NCBI GenBank assembly: GCA_015227615.1
Contig: JAALGZ010000007.1
Coordinates: 2,022,565-2,086,564, forward strand
Reading direction: 5' to 3'
Length of the DNA: 64,000 nt
DNA from: Labyrinthula sp. Ha
Lineage: Eukaryota > Sar > Bigyra > Labyrinthulida > Labyrinthulaceae
In this document: one piece after another, positions 11,421-22,000 of the stretch
How the letters are laid out: each line of letters begins with the position of its first letter
How positions within the stretch are numbered: the stretch's first letter is position 1
The notes under the pieces: generated by a model
The model's database searches: none
Told to the model about the DNA's origin: nothing
What the model saw: the letters and a program-made list of their open reading frames with translations, nothing else
Position numbers and translations under genes: made by a program

Positions 11421-12823
11421 ATGCGAGGGAAAAGAAAGGGAAAGCGACCGCGAAAGCGTAAAATATCACGGCCTATTATAGCTGATGGTTTTTTAGAAGC
11501 ATTGAATGAGCAAAGACGGAAGGAAAGGAGTAGAGTTGAAGCAGCTCAACCCAGTTCCGCCCCAGCAGTTGTTCAACACTCACTTACCTTCACTTTCAAA
11601 AACAAGAAAAAACAGATCAAAGAAAATAAAGCTTCATCCATGGAAGAAAGTTGCAAATATTCTCTTTCTGGATCTATGAACAGACTAGTCGCAAAGGCCA
11701 ATTTGATCAACAACGTACATGAAACGATTAGAAATAAGAATTTACTGACGATAGCACGACTTCGTTGCATAGTGAGAGGAATGAAACCAAAACAACCAAA
11801 TAATATTTTTGGCTTTCATGATTGTGTCGCCTCTTCATCTCACAAACTTCATATATTTCCCCTTGAGCACAATAGCAAAGGCAGCTTCATTGTTTGGAGA
11901 CAAGATTTCGGTGCACATTTTCGAATTATAATCCCTGGTCGCAAAATGGTACAATAGTTCTGTTTTTATTATGATTCAGTTGATGTATTTTGCACTGAGA
12001 AAATGCCCTGTTCTAATTGATGGTTACCAGCATGCTGATGGTGAGTTTGTTTTTCATTATGTGACTTCTACTCAAAGTTACATTTCTGAAACTTTCTTAA
12101 TTAGAGAAACAAGTTTAGTTGATAGCCTAGAGGTATTATTCCTGTTTTATTTATACCCCTTAGATATCTCGCCATAGCTCCCACGAAGTTCCTATTCTTT
12201 TTAAATCCAAATCCCTAAGCCCTTTTGAACAAATCTATGCATCCAGAAAAGATAAAAGCAAATTTTGCATTAGAGCGAAAGAACTTCTAATGCTTGATCC
12301 ACAGCAAACGCGATTCAAAAGAAACTCAGACTTCCTCTCACAAGAATATATTAACTCTTCTTTGGTGGCAGGATTGCGAAATGGAAGTCTTCAGCGCCTA
12401 GATGACCGATCTGCTCAGAGCGTTACACTGTTCAAGCCATTAAAACCCTCGCCGCTCTTTTGGATTCGGCATTTATACACGCAGCCAGTTTCTCAATATG
12501 TACTTACTGGAAGTTTATCTAGCTTCAATCTGCTTGATCTAAGGTATCCAAGAAAGCCGCTCTACTGTGCTCAGCAGTATGACGTTTCATCAAGCCATAA
12601 ATTCTGTGAAGCTGGTGTAAATGAAAAGGAAAATGTTTTTCTTTCATTTTCAAGGGATCTACGCTTATGTTTTTACCATCTTAGTTCTGGGTGTTTGCTG
12701 GAGGAAATCCCTTTAGACATCGGGGATGTTTGGACAAAGATAATTGCAACCGATTTTAAAAGCATCCTGATTCAAAACGCAAATTGTGTGGTTGCAAATT
12801 TTGTGTCTCAAAGTCGCTTTTGA
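11421..12823 (+). CDS. WD40 protein similar to DCAF4 (CUL4-DDB1 substrate receptor)
   Basis: Exons 11421-11948, 11980-12132 and 12164-12823 are joined across two 31-nt introns (11949-11979 and 12133-12163), both phase 0, giving about 446 residues. The N-terminus is strongly basic (KRKGKRPRKRK, nuclear-signal-like). The last exon reads like degenerate WD repeats: VAGLRNGSL, then SSFNLLDLRYP (an LWDLR-type strand D), then VFLSFSRDLRLCFYHL. This order matches the C-terminal half of DCAF4/WDR21, which presents substrates to the CUL4-DDB1 ubiquitin ligase. The match is by eye. The stop is TGA with TAA two codons later. The gene ends 124 bp before the next ATG. Confidence 0.6.
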
Positions 12824-12947
12824 AAATAATCAAGTGCTTTATTCTATTGGTTCTCGTTTTTATGAGTTATTCTTCATGGTCGTCATTTATTCGTTACAAG
12901 GGTTTTTTCAAAAGGCTCTTCATGACAGGAGTAGTATCAAGAGTGTG

Positions 12948-15900
12948 ATGAAGATATATTCGGTGCTATTTTTTCTGTGTGTTTTCTCTAAGGCAAATTC
13001 TTCAATATTCCCGAATTCGCCTGAGGAGTTTCAAACTTGTGTGGCGACACATCGCTGTCCAAGAGCGTACACAAAATTTAATGAGACCTCTAATGATCTG
13101 AGTTTTGAGTCGGCCGCGTTTATTAATGGAAACAGGAACTCTGCCGGGCTCTATGCAGACTTTCAGAACTGGAAACAGGGCTCAAAGGGATGGTCAACCC
13201 TTCTAGATCATTCCCATCTCTATGGTGCTATAAAGGCTTCGAATGTTAATATTTCGAGTTTTGACTACCCACTACTTCCTGAACTCTATGTTAAAGTTAA
13301 TGAAACAATTGTTTTTAATACAAGCAACTTTTCTGCCTATGTGGATACTAGCTGCATCACCTATAATGGGTCTCTCTTTGTTAGTTCATCTGGTGTTGAG
13401 GTCGCAGTCTTTAATTTTATTGCCATCACTTTGGAAGGGGATGTTAGCTTAGTCGGTGATCGTCCAATCTCCCTACTCTCCCGGACAAGTATTAGAATTA
13501 ATACTTCACTAAGTGCTGCTCCAGCAACTCTGGGTGGTTTTAATGCTGGGCAAGATATCAGTTTTTATAATGAATGGGGACCAGATGCCGCTGCTTTTCG
13601 GGTTGTAATGCTGACTTTGAAGATACAAGGCCCTTCCCAGAAGAACCGTGCTATTGAAGTTCAACAGGTAAAGGTTCTTGTGACTGATGGGGAAACAGCG
13701 AGAGGTTCGTTTTCATTGTGTTTTAAGCAACATCAAACCGTGCCCATTTACCCCGACGATTCAGTTTCACAAGTGCAACGAGTCTTGAACGAGTTTGAAC
13801 ACGTTATTGGACGTGTTGCAGTTACAAAGCCTCCTAATGAACTGAGGATATCAGGACTATGGCTCATTAGTTTTATGACATATATTGGAAATCCCCCACA
13901 ATTTGAGGTGTGCGAAAATAAGATGCAAGGAATAGAGGCTGGAGTGAATGTGACAACTCTGCAGGAAGGCTACGAAATACAAGGTTATTTCAGGTTGGGG
14001 ATTAATGGAAGTTGGACAGGTAAGATTGAACACAACGCTTCCAGCCTAGAGCTGAGAAATGTGCTGCTATTATCTTTTCAGCAGCAACTCATTGAAGCAG
14101 ATGTACAGCGTTATGGAATAGATTCAGAATTTTGTGCTTCTGGATTGTGTCAATACAGCAGAGGGCCATCTGGTGAGTACCAGTGGATCCTCACTCTTAA
14201 GTTTAGTTCTGAGTTTCTTACCTCGAATAATTCTGTTCCTCGTTTTATGGAGCTTGCAGTTCAGAATCACACTGGTCAACTTGAATTTGCTTCGTTCTTG
14301 TGCAAGAGTTTTTTCAATGAGAATTTAGTGTCCTTGGCCATTCTTCCTGGTCATCATTTTGAGCACAGTAGAAGTTTCTATAGTTTATCCTCTCTTATTC
14401 GGTCAAAACTAAATGTTCGCGTGAATAATGTTTTAAGCCGTAGTTTTCTCTTGTATAAAGAAGCTACAAGGGTATCAAGAAACATTTCACCTCTTACGTA
14501 CCAGAATGCTTCACATGTAAGGCAAAATCTTATTGATAGATTCACAAGCAATGAAATAGTATACTCTTTTGTTACTACGTCAAGCGCTGGTGTCTTCCCT
14601 AAACAGGTAGTTTATCATAGTTGTGGTAGCATTGACCCATTTATTGGAGGCTCTGGTGGCGAAATTGGAGTTTCAGACATACTTAGAGAAGCTGTCTTAT
14701 ATCCAAAGGCAATAGCAAAAGGGGGAAAAGGAGGCGGTGTCATCTCGTTAATAGCCGAGATTGATATTATAATTGATAAAGCATCTTCTCTTAATGTTTC
14801 AGGTGAGCATGGATTTGCTGGAGTCTTGGATGGTGGAGATGGACAGTCTGGACGCTTGGTTCTTCAGGCTGGGGGGTCAGTATTGTTACCACAAGGTATG
14901 TTTGTTGATTTAGTGAGTGATGACCATCAAGCTATAAATAAACGCCAAGCTGTTCTTTTTGTTGTATCCCATACATTTTCAGTTGTTGGGGTAGACATAA
15001 TTGAGAAGTTCAAAGATAAAATATGTGTATCATCAGTTGCAGGTCCCAATATATTTTACCAACTTGTACCAGGTGGTACTGGATTTCCCCCTGATGGGGC
15101 TTCATGTCTTCGAGCTGTAGCTTCCCCTTCGCAATTACTGGTTAACAAGGTGATTAAATCAGAATTCTTTCCGTTTCTCGGCCCCATTTTTGAATTCAAA
15201 CAGCGTGCCAAGATTACCACCGTTAAGTTTTTTTCAAAAGTGGAGGTTTTAGACGAGTTACAAAGTTATCATACTGCAAAGACTACGCTCAGTTTCGGAC
15301 TATACAATTCAGAAGCAGAAGATTTGATTGTCATTGGTGGAGAAATTGTTGGGGAGCAGTTATACATTGGACACGACTTTAAGCCAACCCAAAGAGATGG
15401 TTTTAAGAAAATGCCAACCGTAATTGATCTAAGCAAATGGCATGAGTTTGAATTTTGGATATATCCTAATCAGTCTTTCTTTGATTTTCTGCTTGATGGA
15501 GTACTGATTAATGGGAATGTAAGGTTCAATTCTAGTAGTAAGTTTGACGGAATTGGATTTTTTATATACCACAATACACAACTCCTATTGGATAATATTT
15601 TTGTTGGGGAGCATGAGGGCATAAGGTTTCGTTGTCCATTTACCCCCTCCACTATGAAGATTCCACTCAGCACTCATTTAGTCAGAGAAGTACGCGAGGT
15701 GGAACAATATTTTGAGAACTTTACCGAACACAGGGAGTTCTTTGATGACGTTGCAAATAATCCCCAGGAAATTGAGTCTTTGATTCCTAATACATATCAT
15801 CCAAATCATATTAGTGAGAGGGAATATTTTGCATATCTCAATGAAACGGGCATTCTAGAGTCATCTGGACTAGAACAACGTTATTTTGACGATGAAACTA

Positions 15901-18038
15901 GGAGGCCGAAGTCAAGTGTAGCTCCTAATACATCTTGTATGGAAACTTTGTGTATAGTAGAAGTCACAGATTCTGACATATTCGAGAGAAATGTGTCATC
16001 ACGAAAAGAATTTATATGGCTTGGTGCGGTTCTTGACAGGGGTCTCGAATTGTTGGAACTTAAAGAAATTCTTAAACAAAATAATAGTTTACACAGAATT
16101 GGTGGCATAGGTGTTTGTGCGTCTGATGACGCAATAATCTTTCGCTCAGAAGGGTTGTTGCTAAATTTTGTTAATCTTTCTTATACAGGAGGTGTCCCCT
16201 CTACAGATATTGTATTAAACACTGGCTTCAATAAAAGTAGCAGCTGGGAAGGCTCGGATGTAAAATTGCGAAGATACAAATTAAGTCTATTTGGGTTATG
16301 GAGCAACGAACTTCTTTTTGCTAGTCAGCCCCAGATTGTGTTCAATAATAACCACTTTGTGCTATGGATGCTTGTAACTGATGCCTTCACTCAGTACCTT
16401 AATGGGTCTACCGAGCTTCATCTTGGAACAGTAGGGGTTGCTAGTGCGTCTTCTTTTCTAGGTTCATATACTTTTCGCAGTACTTTCTTACCTAAAGGTA
16501 ACTATACGTTTGATCATACTCTGCGCCAATTTGGGAATGACACCTTCTTTATTTTTAAGTACCACACAACAGTAGATTATATTCTCCCTGATAGAGTAAT
16601 GCAACCTCATTGGCAGGAGGTTGTCAATGATACTGGCAATATAGATTTTGCACTCACTTACCATCGAAGTTACTATCACGAAGGGTACGATGACATAAAT
16701 GACATTTGTTCTCAAAGAATGAGAAAAGAAGATACTTTCGTGGATGTAATTAACCGGAATATAACTCAAGAAAAGTTTTTGCAAGATTATCATGACTATT
16801 ATACTCCTAATAAAACAAAGCCGGTGCCTATAGACAACATTGTATACAATGGCCTTGGTAATCCCCCAGTCGAGACAAGGTTCAAGGATCCCAGAAAGAC
16901 AGAAAATAATTTATTTCGACCTTCAAGTGTCGAGGCAGTCCAGGCTCAGGATTGGCTTCATAACTATCTGGAAGATAACATAAATGATAATCCTATACAC
17001 TCAACCCCAGCAGATCAACGCATTGGTTTCCCTACGGTTGTGTATAAACGCAAAGCAACATACATAGCAGTAGCGCTGGTTAACAAGGATCTTCTTACAC
17101 TTGGTCCACTTTTGAAAATTATTGAAGGTAGCGTAGCTGCTATGGATTCATCTAGAAATTTTCAAAGACAACCAACTCGGGAAAATACTTCTTTTTCTGC
17201 AGAAGTTAGATCCGTTAATTACCCTCACCAGACGAACAGTATTTTAAACTATGATAGCATATATCTTAGTCATGATGCGTATATGAACCATCTCTTTGAG
17301 AGTTTGAAAGGCACAGAATATATAGAAGAACCTAAGCCTGAAGTCCAGCTTTCACCTGTAGAGTTTACATTGCTCGTAAAAGAACCAAACTTACGTAACT
17401 TATTCTCGCCACTAGCTAAGAGAATCAGCTCGGACGAAGATCTTTTTACAGTAATATTTGGAGATTTATCAATGCAATTGAAGGCAGCTCTAACCTTAAA
17501 TCAAACAACAGACACACAAGAAAACACTTCAACCCAGTTAGTAGGCCATCTCTATAACAAATCCTATTTTCCTCGGGTATGCTCTTCAGAAGTTGAAGTA
17601 CTGAACTACAGCACGAAACCAGAATACTTGATGAAGCGCAATAAGTTACATCTATGTAACGCTCCTTATACTGCACACGAACTTTCAACAGATCCTGGCC
17701 AAGTCTGGGCAGTAAGTCATCCCTTTAACTTTTCTACCTCTAATGACTTCATTCACAAATATCACCAATATTACCTTACTTTTGGTGACCGATCAAACGA
17801 TGTTGTAAATTATTTAGATCAAATAGAAGAACATATAAATAAGACGAATACAGGTAGAGCCTTCTTTAGAGAATATGATCACAACTGCTTTAGAGGACCA
17901 AATAATATCCCAGAAGGCACAAGAGGTCACATTCCAGCAGATGAAAATTTTCAAGCTCCGCTCTCTCAATACTATACCAAGTCTCGTGTTGTAAATATAT
18001 CTGAAACTACTGCACACCTCAAGTACTGGAATCCATAA
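12948..18038 (+). CDS. Large secreted protein with glycine-rich, lectin-like and GH43-like regions
   Basis: An uninterrupted 1,696-residue frame. I chose the ATG at 12948 because it starts a good signal peptide (MKIYSVLFFLCVFSKANS); the frame is open further upstream but overlaps the previous gene. Many N-x-S/T sites suggest a glycosylated, extracellular product. Residues ~565-645 are glycine-rich (GGSGGEIG, GGKGGGVIS). Residues ~730-900 look like a concanavalin/laminin-G sandwich (LSKWHEFEFWIYP). Residues ~1000-1260 resemble a GH43-type five-bladed propeller (QPQIVFNNNHFVLWM, then GVASASS..GSYTF). The C-terminal 430 residues are unassigned. I see no membrane anchor. Polysaccharide binding or a wall/surface role is an inference; catalytic activity is not established. 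It is the only long gene here with no intron. Confidence 0.75.
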   Translation: MKIYSVLFFLCVFSKANSSIFPNSPEEFQTCVATHRCPRAYTKFNETSNDLSFESAAFINGNRNSAGLYADFQNWKQGSKGWSTLLDHSHLYGAIKASNVNISSFDYPLLPELYVKVNETIVFNTSNFSAYVDTSCITYNGSLFVSSSGVEVAVFNFIAITLEGDVSLVGDRPISLLSRTSIRINTSLSAAPATLGGFNAGQDISFYNEWGPDAAAFRVVMLTLKIQGPSQKNRAIEVQQVKVLVTDGETARGSFSLCFKQHQTVPIYPDDSVSQVQRVLNEFEHVIGRVAVTKPPNELRISGLWLISFMTYIGNPPQFEVCENKMQGIEAGVNVTTLQEGYEIQGYFRLGINGSWTGKIEHNASSLELRNVLLLSFQQQLIEADVQRYGIDSEFCASGLCQYSRGPSGEYQWILTLKFSSEFLTSNNSVPRFMELAVQNHTGQLEFASFLCKSFFNENLVSLAILPGHHFEHSRSFYSLSSLIRSKLNVRVNNVLSRSFLLYKEATRVSRNISPLTYQNASHVRQNLIDRFTSNEIVYSFVTTSSAGVFPKQVVYHSCGSIDPFIGGSGGEIGVSDILREAVLYPKAIAKGGKGGGVISLIAEIDIIIDKASSLNVSGEHGFAGVLDGGDGQSGRLVLQAGGSVLLPQGMFVDLVSDDHQAINKRQAVLFVVSHTFSVVGVDIIEKFKDKICVSSVAGPNIFYQLVPGGTGFPPDGASCLRAVASPSQLLVNKVIKSEFFPFLGPIFEFKQRAKITTVKFFSKVEVLDELQSYHTAKTTLSFGLYNSEAEDLIVIGGEIVGEQLYIGHDFKPTQRDGFKKMPTVIDLSKWHEFEFWIYPNQSFFDFLLDGVLINGNVRFNSSSKFDGIGFFIYHNTQLLLDNIFVGEHEGIRFRCPFTPSTMKIPLSTHLVREVREVEQYFENFTEHREFFDDVANNPQEIESLIPNTYHPNHISEREYFAYLNETGILESSGLEQRYFDDETRRPKSSVAPNTSCMETLCIVEVTDSDIFERNVSSRKEFIWLGAVLDRGLELLELKEILKQNNSLHRIGGIGVCASDDAIIFRSEGLLLNFVNLSYTGGVPSTDIVLNTGFNKSSSWEGSDVKLRRYKLSLFGLWSNELLFASQPQIVFNNNHFVLWMLVTDAFTQYLNGSTELHLGTVGVASASSFLGSYTFRSTFLPKGNYTFDHTLRQFGNDTFFIFKYHTTVDYILPDRVMQPHWQEVVNDTGNIDFALTYHRSYYHEGYDDINDICSQRMRKEDTFVDVINRNITQEKFLQDYHDYYTPNKTKPVPIDNIVYNGLGNPPVETRFKDPRKTENNLFRPSSVEAVQAQDWLHNYLEDNINDNPIHSTPADQRIGFPTVVYKRKATYIAVALVNKDLLTLGPLLKIIEGSVAAMDSSRNFQRQPTRENTSFSAEVRSVNYPHQTNSILNYDSIYLSHDAYMNHLFESLKGTEYIEEPKPEVQLSPVEFTLLVKEPNLRNLFSPLAKRISSDEDLFTVIFGDLSMQLKAALTLNQTTDTQENTSTQLVGHLYNKSYFPRVCSSEVEVLNYSTKPEYLMKRNKLHLCNAPYTAHELSTDPGQVWAVSHPFNFSTSNDFIHKYHQYYLTFGDRSNDVVNYLDQIEEHINKTNTGRAFFREYDHNCFRGPNNIPEGTRGHIPADENFQAPLSQYYTKSRVVNISETTAHLKYWNP

Positions 18039-18164
18039 ATATCTGTATAATGCTGGTTGGTTTCACGTCCAGCAGGAATCTCTTTGATTGTGGGGTATTG
18101 TAGAGGTTTCTGTGGATGTATTTTATTTGGTGTGGTATGTTTGACTTGTTATTGTTCTCTATAT

Positions 18165-18902
18165 TTATACTTGATCTTCTTGTATGTTTTTTCTATATGT
18201 GTTCATAAGCAAATTATACTCATCTTCTGATAGGAATAAGTTATGTCTTTCGATTCTTCTGTAGTAACATTTCTGATTCGTAAACAACCCACATTGACGG
18301 AACTTACTTTTATTGGCAACCTCATGTAAGTTAAGGCAAACAAACTTTTCTGGCAATCCATTATCAATACCGTAGAAAAGAAAATCCGCAAAACCTAGTT
18401 TATAGAGAAGCCATCCGGATGGGGAGAAAACAAACTTCTCCCACGTCCATGGTTTTTCTTCTGTCCACAAAATAAATAATCTAGAGTCACTGATTAGAAT
18501 ATGTTGGCGAAGAAAATTTACTTGAGAATAAATATCTCCAGAAAAAGTTTGTGCCCAATATAGAACGATAACTACTACAGGGCAGAGTACAAGTGTAGAG
18601 AGAAGAAAAATAAACACCATCAGAAGGTAGTTTATAGGTCGCAAGATGCAGGGAACTCTTTTAGCTTTTGAGCCTGGCTCATATTTTTCCCATGAATTAG
18701 AAAAAAAACCATATCCAAATCCAGCGGTAAATCGTGTACTTTGTCTTTGTAGTTTATACTTCGTATTCTTGTTTGGCACGTTCGTTAGGAGTATAGAACT
18801 ATGAGAAAAAGGGATGTTATTATCTAAACAATACTTCTCACAACGTTGAACTAGCAACTTTCTAGATTGTTCCTTAGCTGGGAATTTTTTTAACAAGTGC
18901 AT
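18165..18902 (-). CDS. Single-pass membrane protein of unknown function
   Basis: 245 residues from the ATG at 18902 to TAA. A hydrophobic segment at about residues 90-112 (LLMVFIFLLSTLVLCPVVVI) is a clear membrane span. The ~88 residues before it are basic and contain a GFGYGFF stretch. The C-terminal part has several cysteines and aromatic residues. No family recognised. It converges on the large secreted-protein gene with 126 bp between the stops. The left edge of the big duplication lies 120 bp upstream of its start. Confidence 0.6.
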   Translation of the reverse strand: MHLLKKFPAKEQSRKLLVQRCEKYCLDNNIPFSHSSILLTNVPNKNTKYKLQRQSTRFTAGFGYGFFSNSWEKYEPGSKAKRVPCILRPINYLLMVFIFLLSTLVLCPVVVIVLYWAQTFSGDIYSQVNFLRQHILISDSRLFILWTEEKPWTWEKFVFSPSGWLLYKLGFADFLFYGIDNGLPEKFVCLNLHEVANKSKFRQCGLFTNQKCYYRRIERHNLFLSEDEYNLLMNTYRKNIQEDQV

Positions 18903-19023
18903 AATTTGAACTCTTGCCTAACACAGGGCGTCTAATGCTATGAAGCGGGAACTGTTCTTTTTCAGGTAAGGGCTCCAACTTAAGTTTGTAATATATGCCA
19001 CGTCATTGGATTCCTCAATATGG

Positions 19024-22000
19024 GATGAGCTGCGTTTATTGGTTACGTTCGTAATACAGTAGTTATTTCACTGGCTCTAATAACAGTTATCTATCGTAAC
19101 AATTCGTTCAAGACTCCGCTTATTATGGAAACCAAATCTTTTCTTATAACCTTCAGTTTGATTAGAAGTTTACCTCTGGATGCCCTTGTTCAATAATAGA
19201 TTTCAATTTTGGTATTATTGCTGAAATCTAATCGTAGAAAACGTTGACACGCCTGATGTAGCTCTGAACCGCTCTTTGAATGGAAAGGATCTTAAATTTC
19301 TTTATCCTAGAGCCTTAATTTATCTATAAAACCAGCAAGAAAAAAACTAGTAAAAACTACCTTCTTACCAAATCAGAGCTAAGCTGTCCTAGGATAAGGA
19401 CAATAGTATGCAAAAGCGCTTTAGTCTTTTTCGAGTTGTGGAGATATTTCACATATATATATATAAGTGCATTTTACACATAAATATATTCTTATGAGTT
19501 TAATTTTGAGTCTCTCTGACTAGGTTTTCCAATGGAGTAGATTTGAGCCGACCATTTAAATGATATGGAAGAAGTGAAAACTTTCTACCTCGCAAACCAT
19601 TTCACACTCCACGTAACTAAGAATATAAACATGCATAAATGTGTTTTCTCAGATGTACCACAAATATAGTCTTTTAGTTTTGTGAGAGATTAATAGATTT
19701 TATGATATCTGGTACGCTAGCCTATTGGATTATACTAATTGTTAGAACTCAATGTCCTTTTATCTGTTGAAAACAGTTTAATTGTCTTTAACAGAAAAAG
19801 GAACTATATTCCAAAGAAAACCAATACATTGTTGAATACTTTCTCATTTTTCGGTAGACTGGCTACCTCCGAATCTCTTTCAAGTTCATACAATACTCCC
19901 AGGTTATAATCTCTACTTTTGCATTATTCTTAGAAGGCTGCTAGAAATTAATCTAGTCGGATACTTTGCAGTCTGTATCCTATGGAATTAATTTGAGTGG
20001 CCATAAGAACTATTAGAGTTGCTAGCATGAAGAAAAATCTTATCTAAATATAGAATTATTATCACATTTTAGAGGGAGCAGTAGTGGATGGTGGAGTTCA
20101 ATTTGTGTGTTAGGTAAGAATTACCGAATAGGCTTTGGTATATTTTTGCTTGCATTAGCCTCCTACTCTAGACAAATGGGAAACTTAAAGCTTCAACTGT
20201 AGACTATATTTAATATTACAAAAACTCCAAGAAACAAATGTTGGACACCATAGATTGAAGTAGTTCTTAGGGGATTCAAATGGATATTTAAATATCCTTT
20301 TGCGGAGAAGATGTAAATTTCCCATCGCAATCCATTAAATTAACTTGCTTTCATACTAAACAGCAAGAATAAAATGTTGTAGATCTTGATAAGAATTGTA
20401 AAAGGTTTCTATTTCTTGCTGTATAATGAAATATATTTTTATTTTCTATTTTTGTATCATTAACTTTGATAATTTTATAGTAAAAGTGTATATTGTGGAT
20501 AATTAGGTGCCTTATATGAATTTATAACTTCTGAAACCAGCTCTACATACTATTTGCTCTGCATAATTTTTTGAGGTATTATTGTCACAACTTAATATGA
20601 TAATTACAAACTATTCAAGCACAGTTTCAATGGGGTGCACAACTGAATATCATGGAACTCAAGGGGTTGTGTGGAATTCCGCGTGTCAATTTCTATCCAT
20701 CTCGGCACTATTTTCTAACCAATATGCAGACGTGATTGCTTTTCAGGTCATACATACTTAATAAAAATTCTTCAATTAATACTATCGATTTCACAAGAAA
20801 CTGTCATATTTGAAACAACTGAGATAAACAATTGAAGATAATTAACCTCAATCCATTTTTCAAGGTTGCTTATCGGACATTATTATTTGTTTTCATGAGC
20901 TAAATCAAGCTCTGCATGACGACTCTCTAGGTGGTTATTACTTTTTAAACGGGCGTATTCTGGCCAATATTTGATATTTAGTAGCTATAGGTTGATGGAA
21001 CTAACTACCCAGATAGAATATTAGTAGTAACTGCGTTGACAGGAGTATCTCAAGTTTGAAATTCTGCTTAACCACCATTATAAATCATCTTGGCTTATGG
21101 TTTTTAGTTTGAAAGAATTAACCCTCCCCACTTTTCTTGTATGGTGATGCTAACTACGATTGCCACATCAGCAGTTCCTCTTGGGCAATGGAAAGTTCTT
21201 TTTCTCATACTTATGTCTTTGCAAATAGTAAGTTGGGGTTTATGATGTTATTTACTCGTGAAATGAGCATTCATTCAAATAACTGTAAAACGTGTAAGAT
21301 TAGAGTTTCCAAGTATATCCTCAATAAGGTTTTCTAAATTGAGTTTAGTGTTTAAATGAAAGCAAAATTTATAATACAAGGAAATATTGTAAAACATTCT
21401 TAGTTTGTGTATTTCATGGATGAATCCCGACCATTACTAGTAGGACCAAATACAAGGCAAATCCAGTTAAACTATATTATAAATATTCATATTTCATGTA
21501 TTTTAGCTACGAGAATAGATATAATATGAAGAATAAAGTGTATTTGAAGAGATTAACCTAGAAAAAACCTGTGCTTTTAACTTGAATAAGAAAACAAAGC
21601 TCAGTATGATCCAAGTAAAATAGCTGGATCATATTCAGAAAGATATATTTTTTCTCAGCAGTTTGTAGTAACACTGAGAGAAAGTAAATACAAAAAGAAC
21701 ATAGCAGGCATTATGCAGTCTCATAAGAAATGACCCTGTGCAATATCGTGGATAAGACACAAAATACTAAATTCATTTCACGAAAAAGCTAAAGCAAGCC
21801 GGAGGCTATATGGTTGACCATTATAAGTAAAAATAAAAAGAATGAATATACATAGCATTAATAGATAATAGAAAAGAACTATTTTTAAGAAAAATCTAAA
21901 GTAACTCGAAAATTCAGAGCCACAAATGATATTATTTAGGGAAAAGATTGTAATTTAGATATGTATGGTAAGGTTATTTAGGTAGGAGGGTGTATACTGG

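Noticed and set aside
3255-12823. UGA as a sense codon (Trp): several TGA stops interrupt retroelement frames, and both host genes ending in TGA have TAA one or two codons later.
   Set aside because: The host frames of 358, 591 and 1,696 codons contain no internal TGA and use TGG for Trp; the retroelement stops also include TAA and TAG and fit ordinary decay.
12786-12947. Extended start of the large secreted protein overlapping the DCAF4-like gene.
   Set aside because: The ATG at 12948 begins a clear signal peptide; the extension overlaps the previous coding region.
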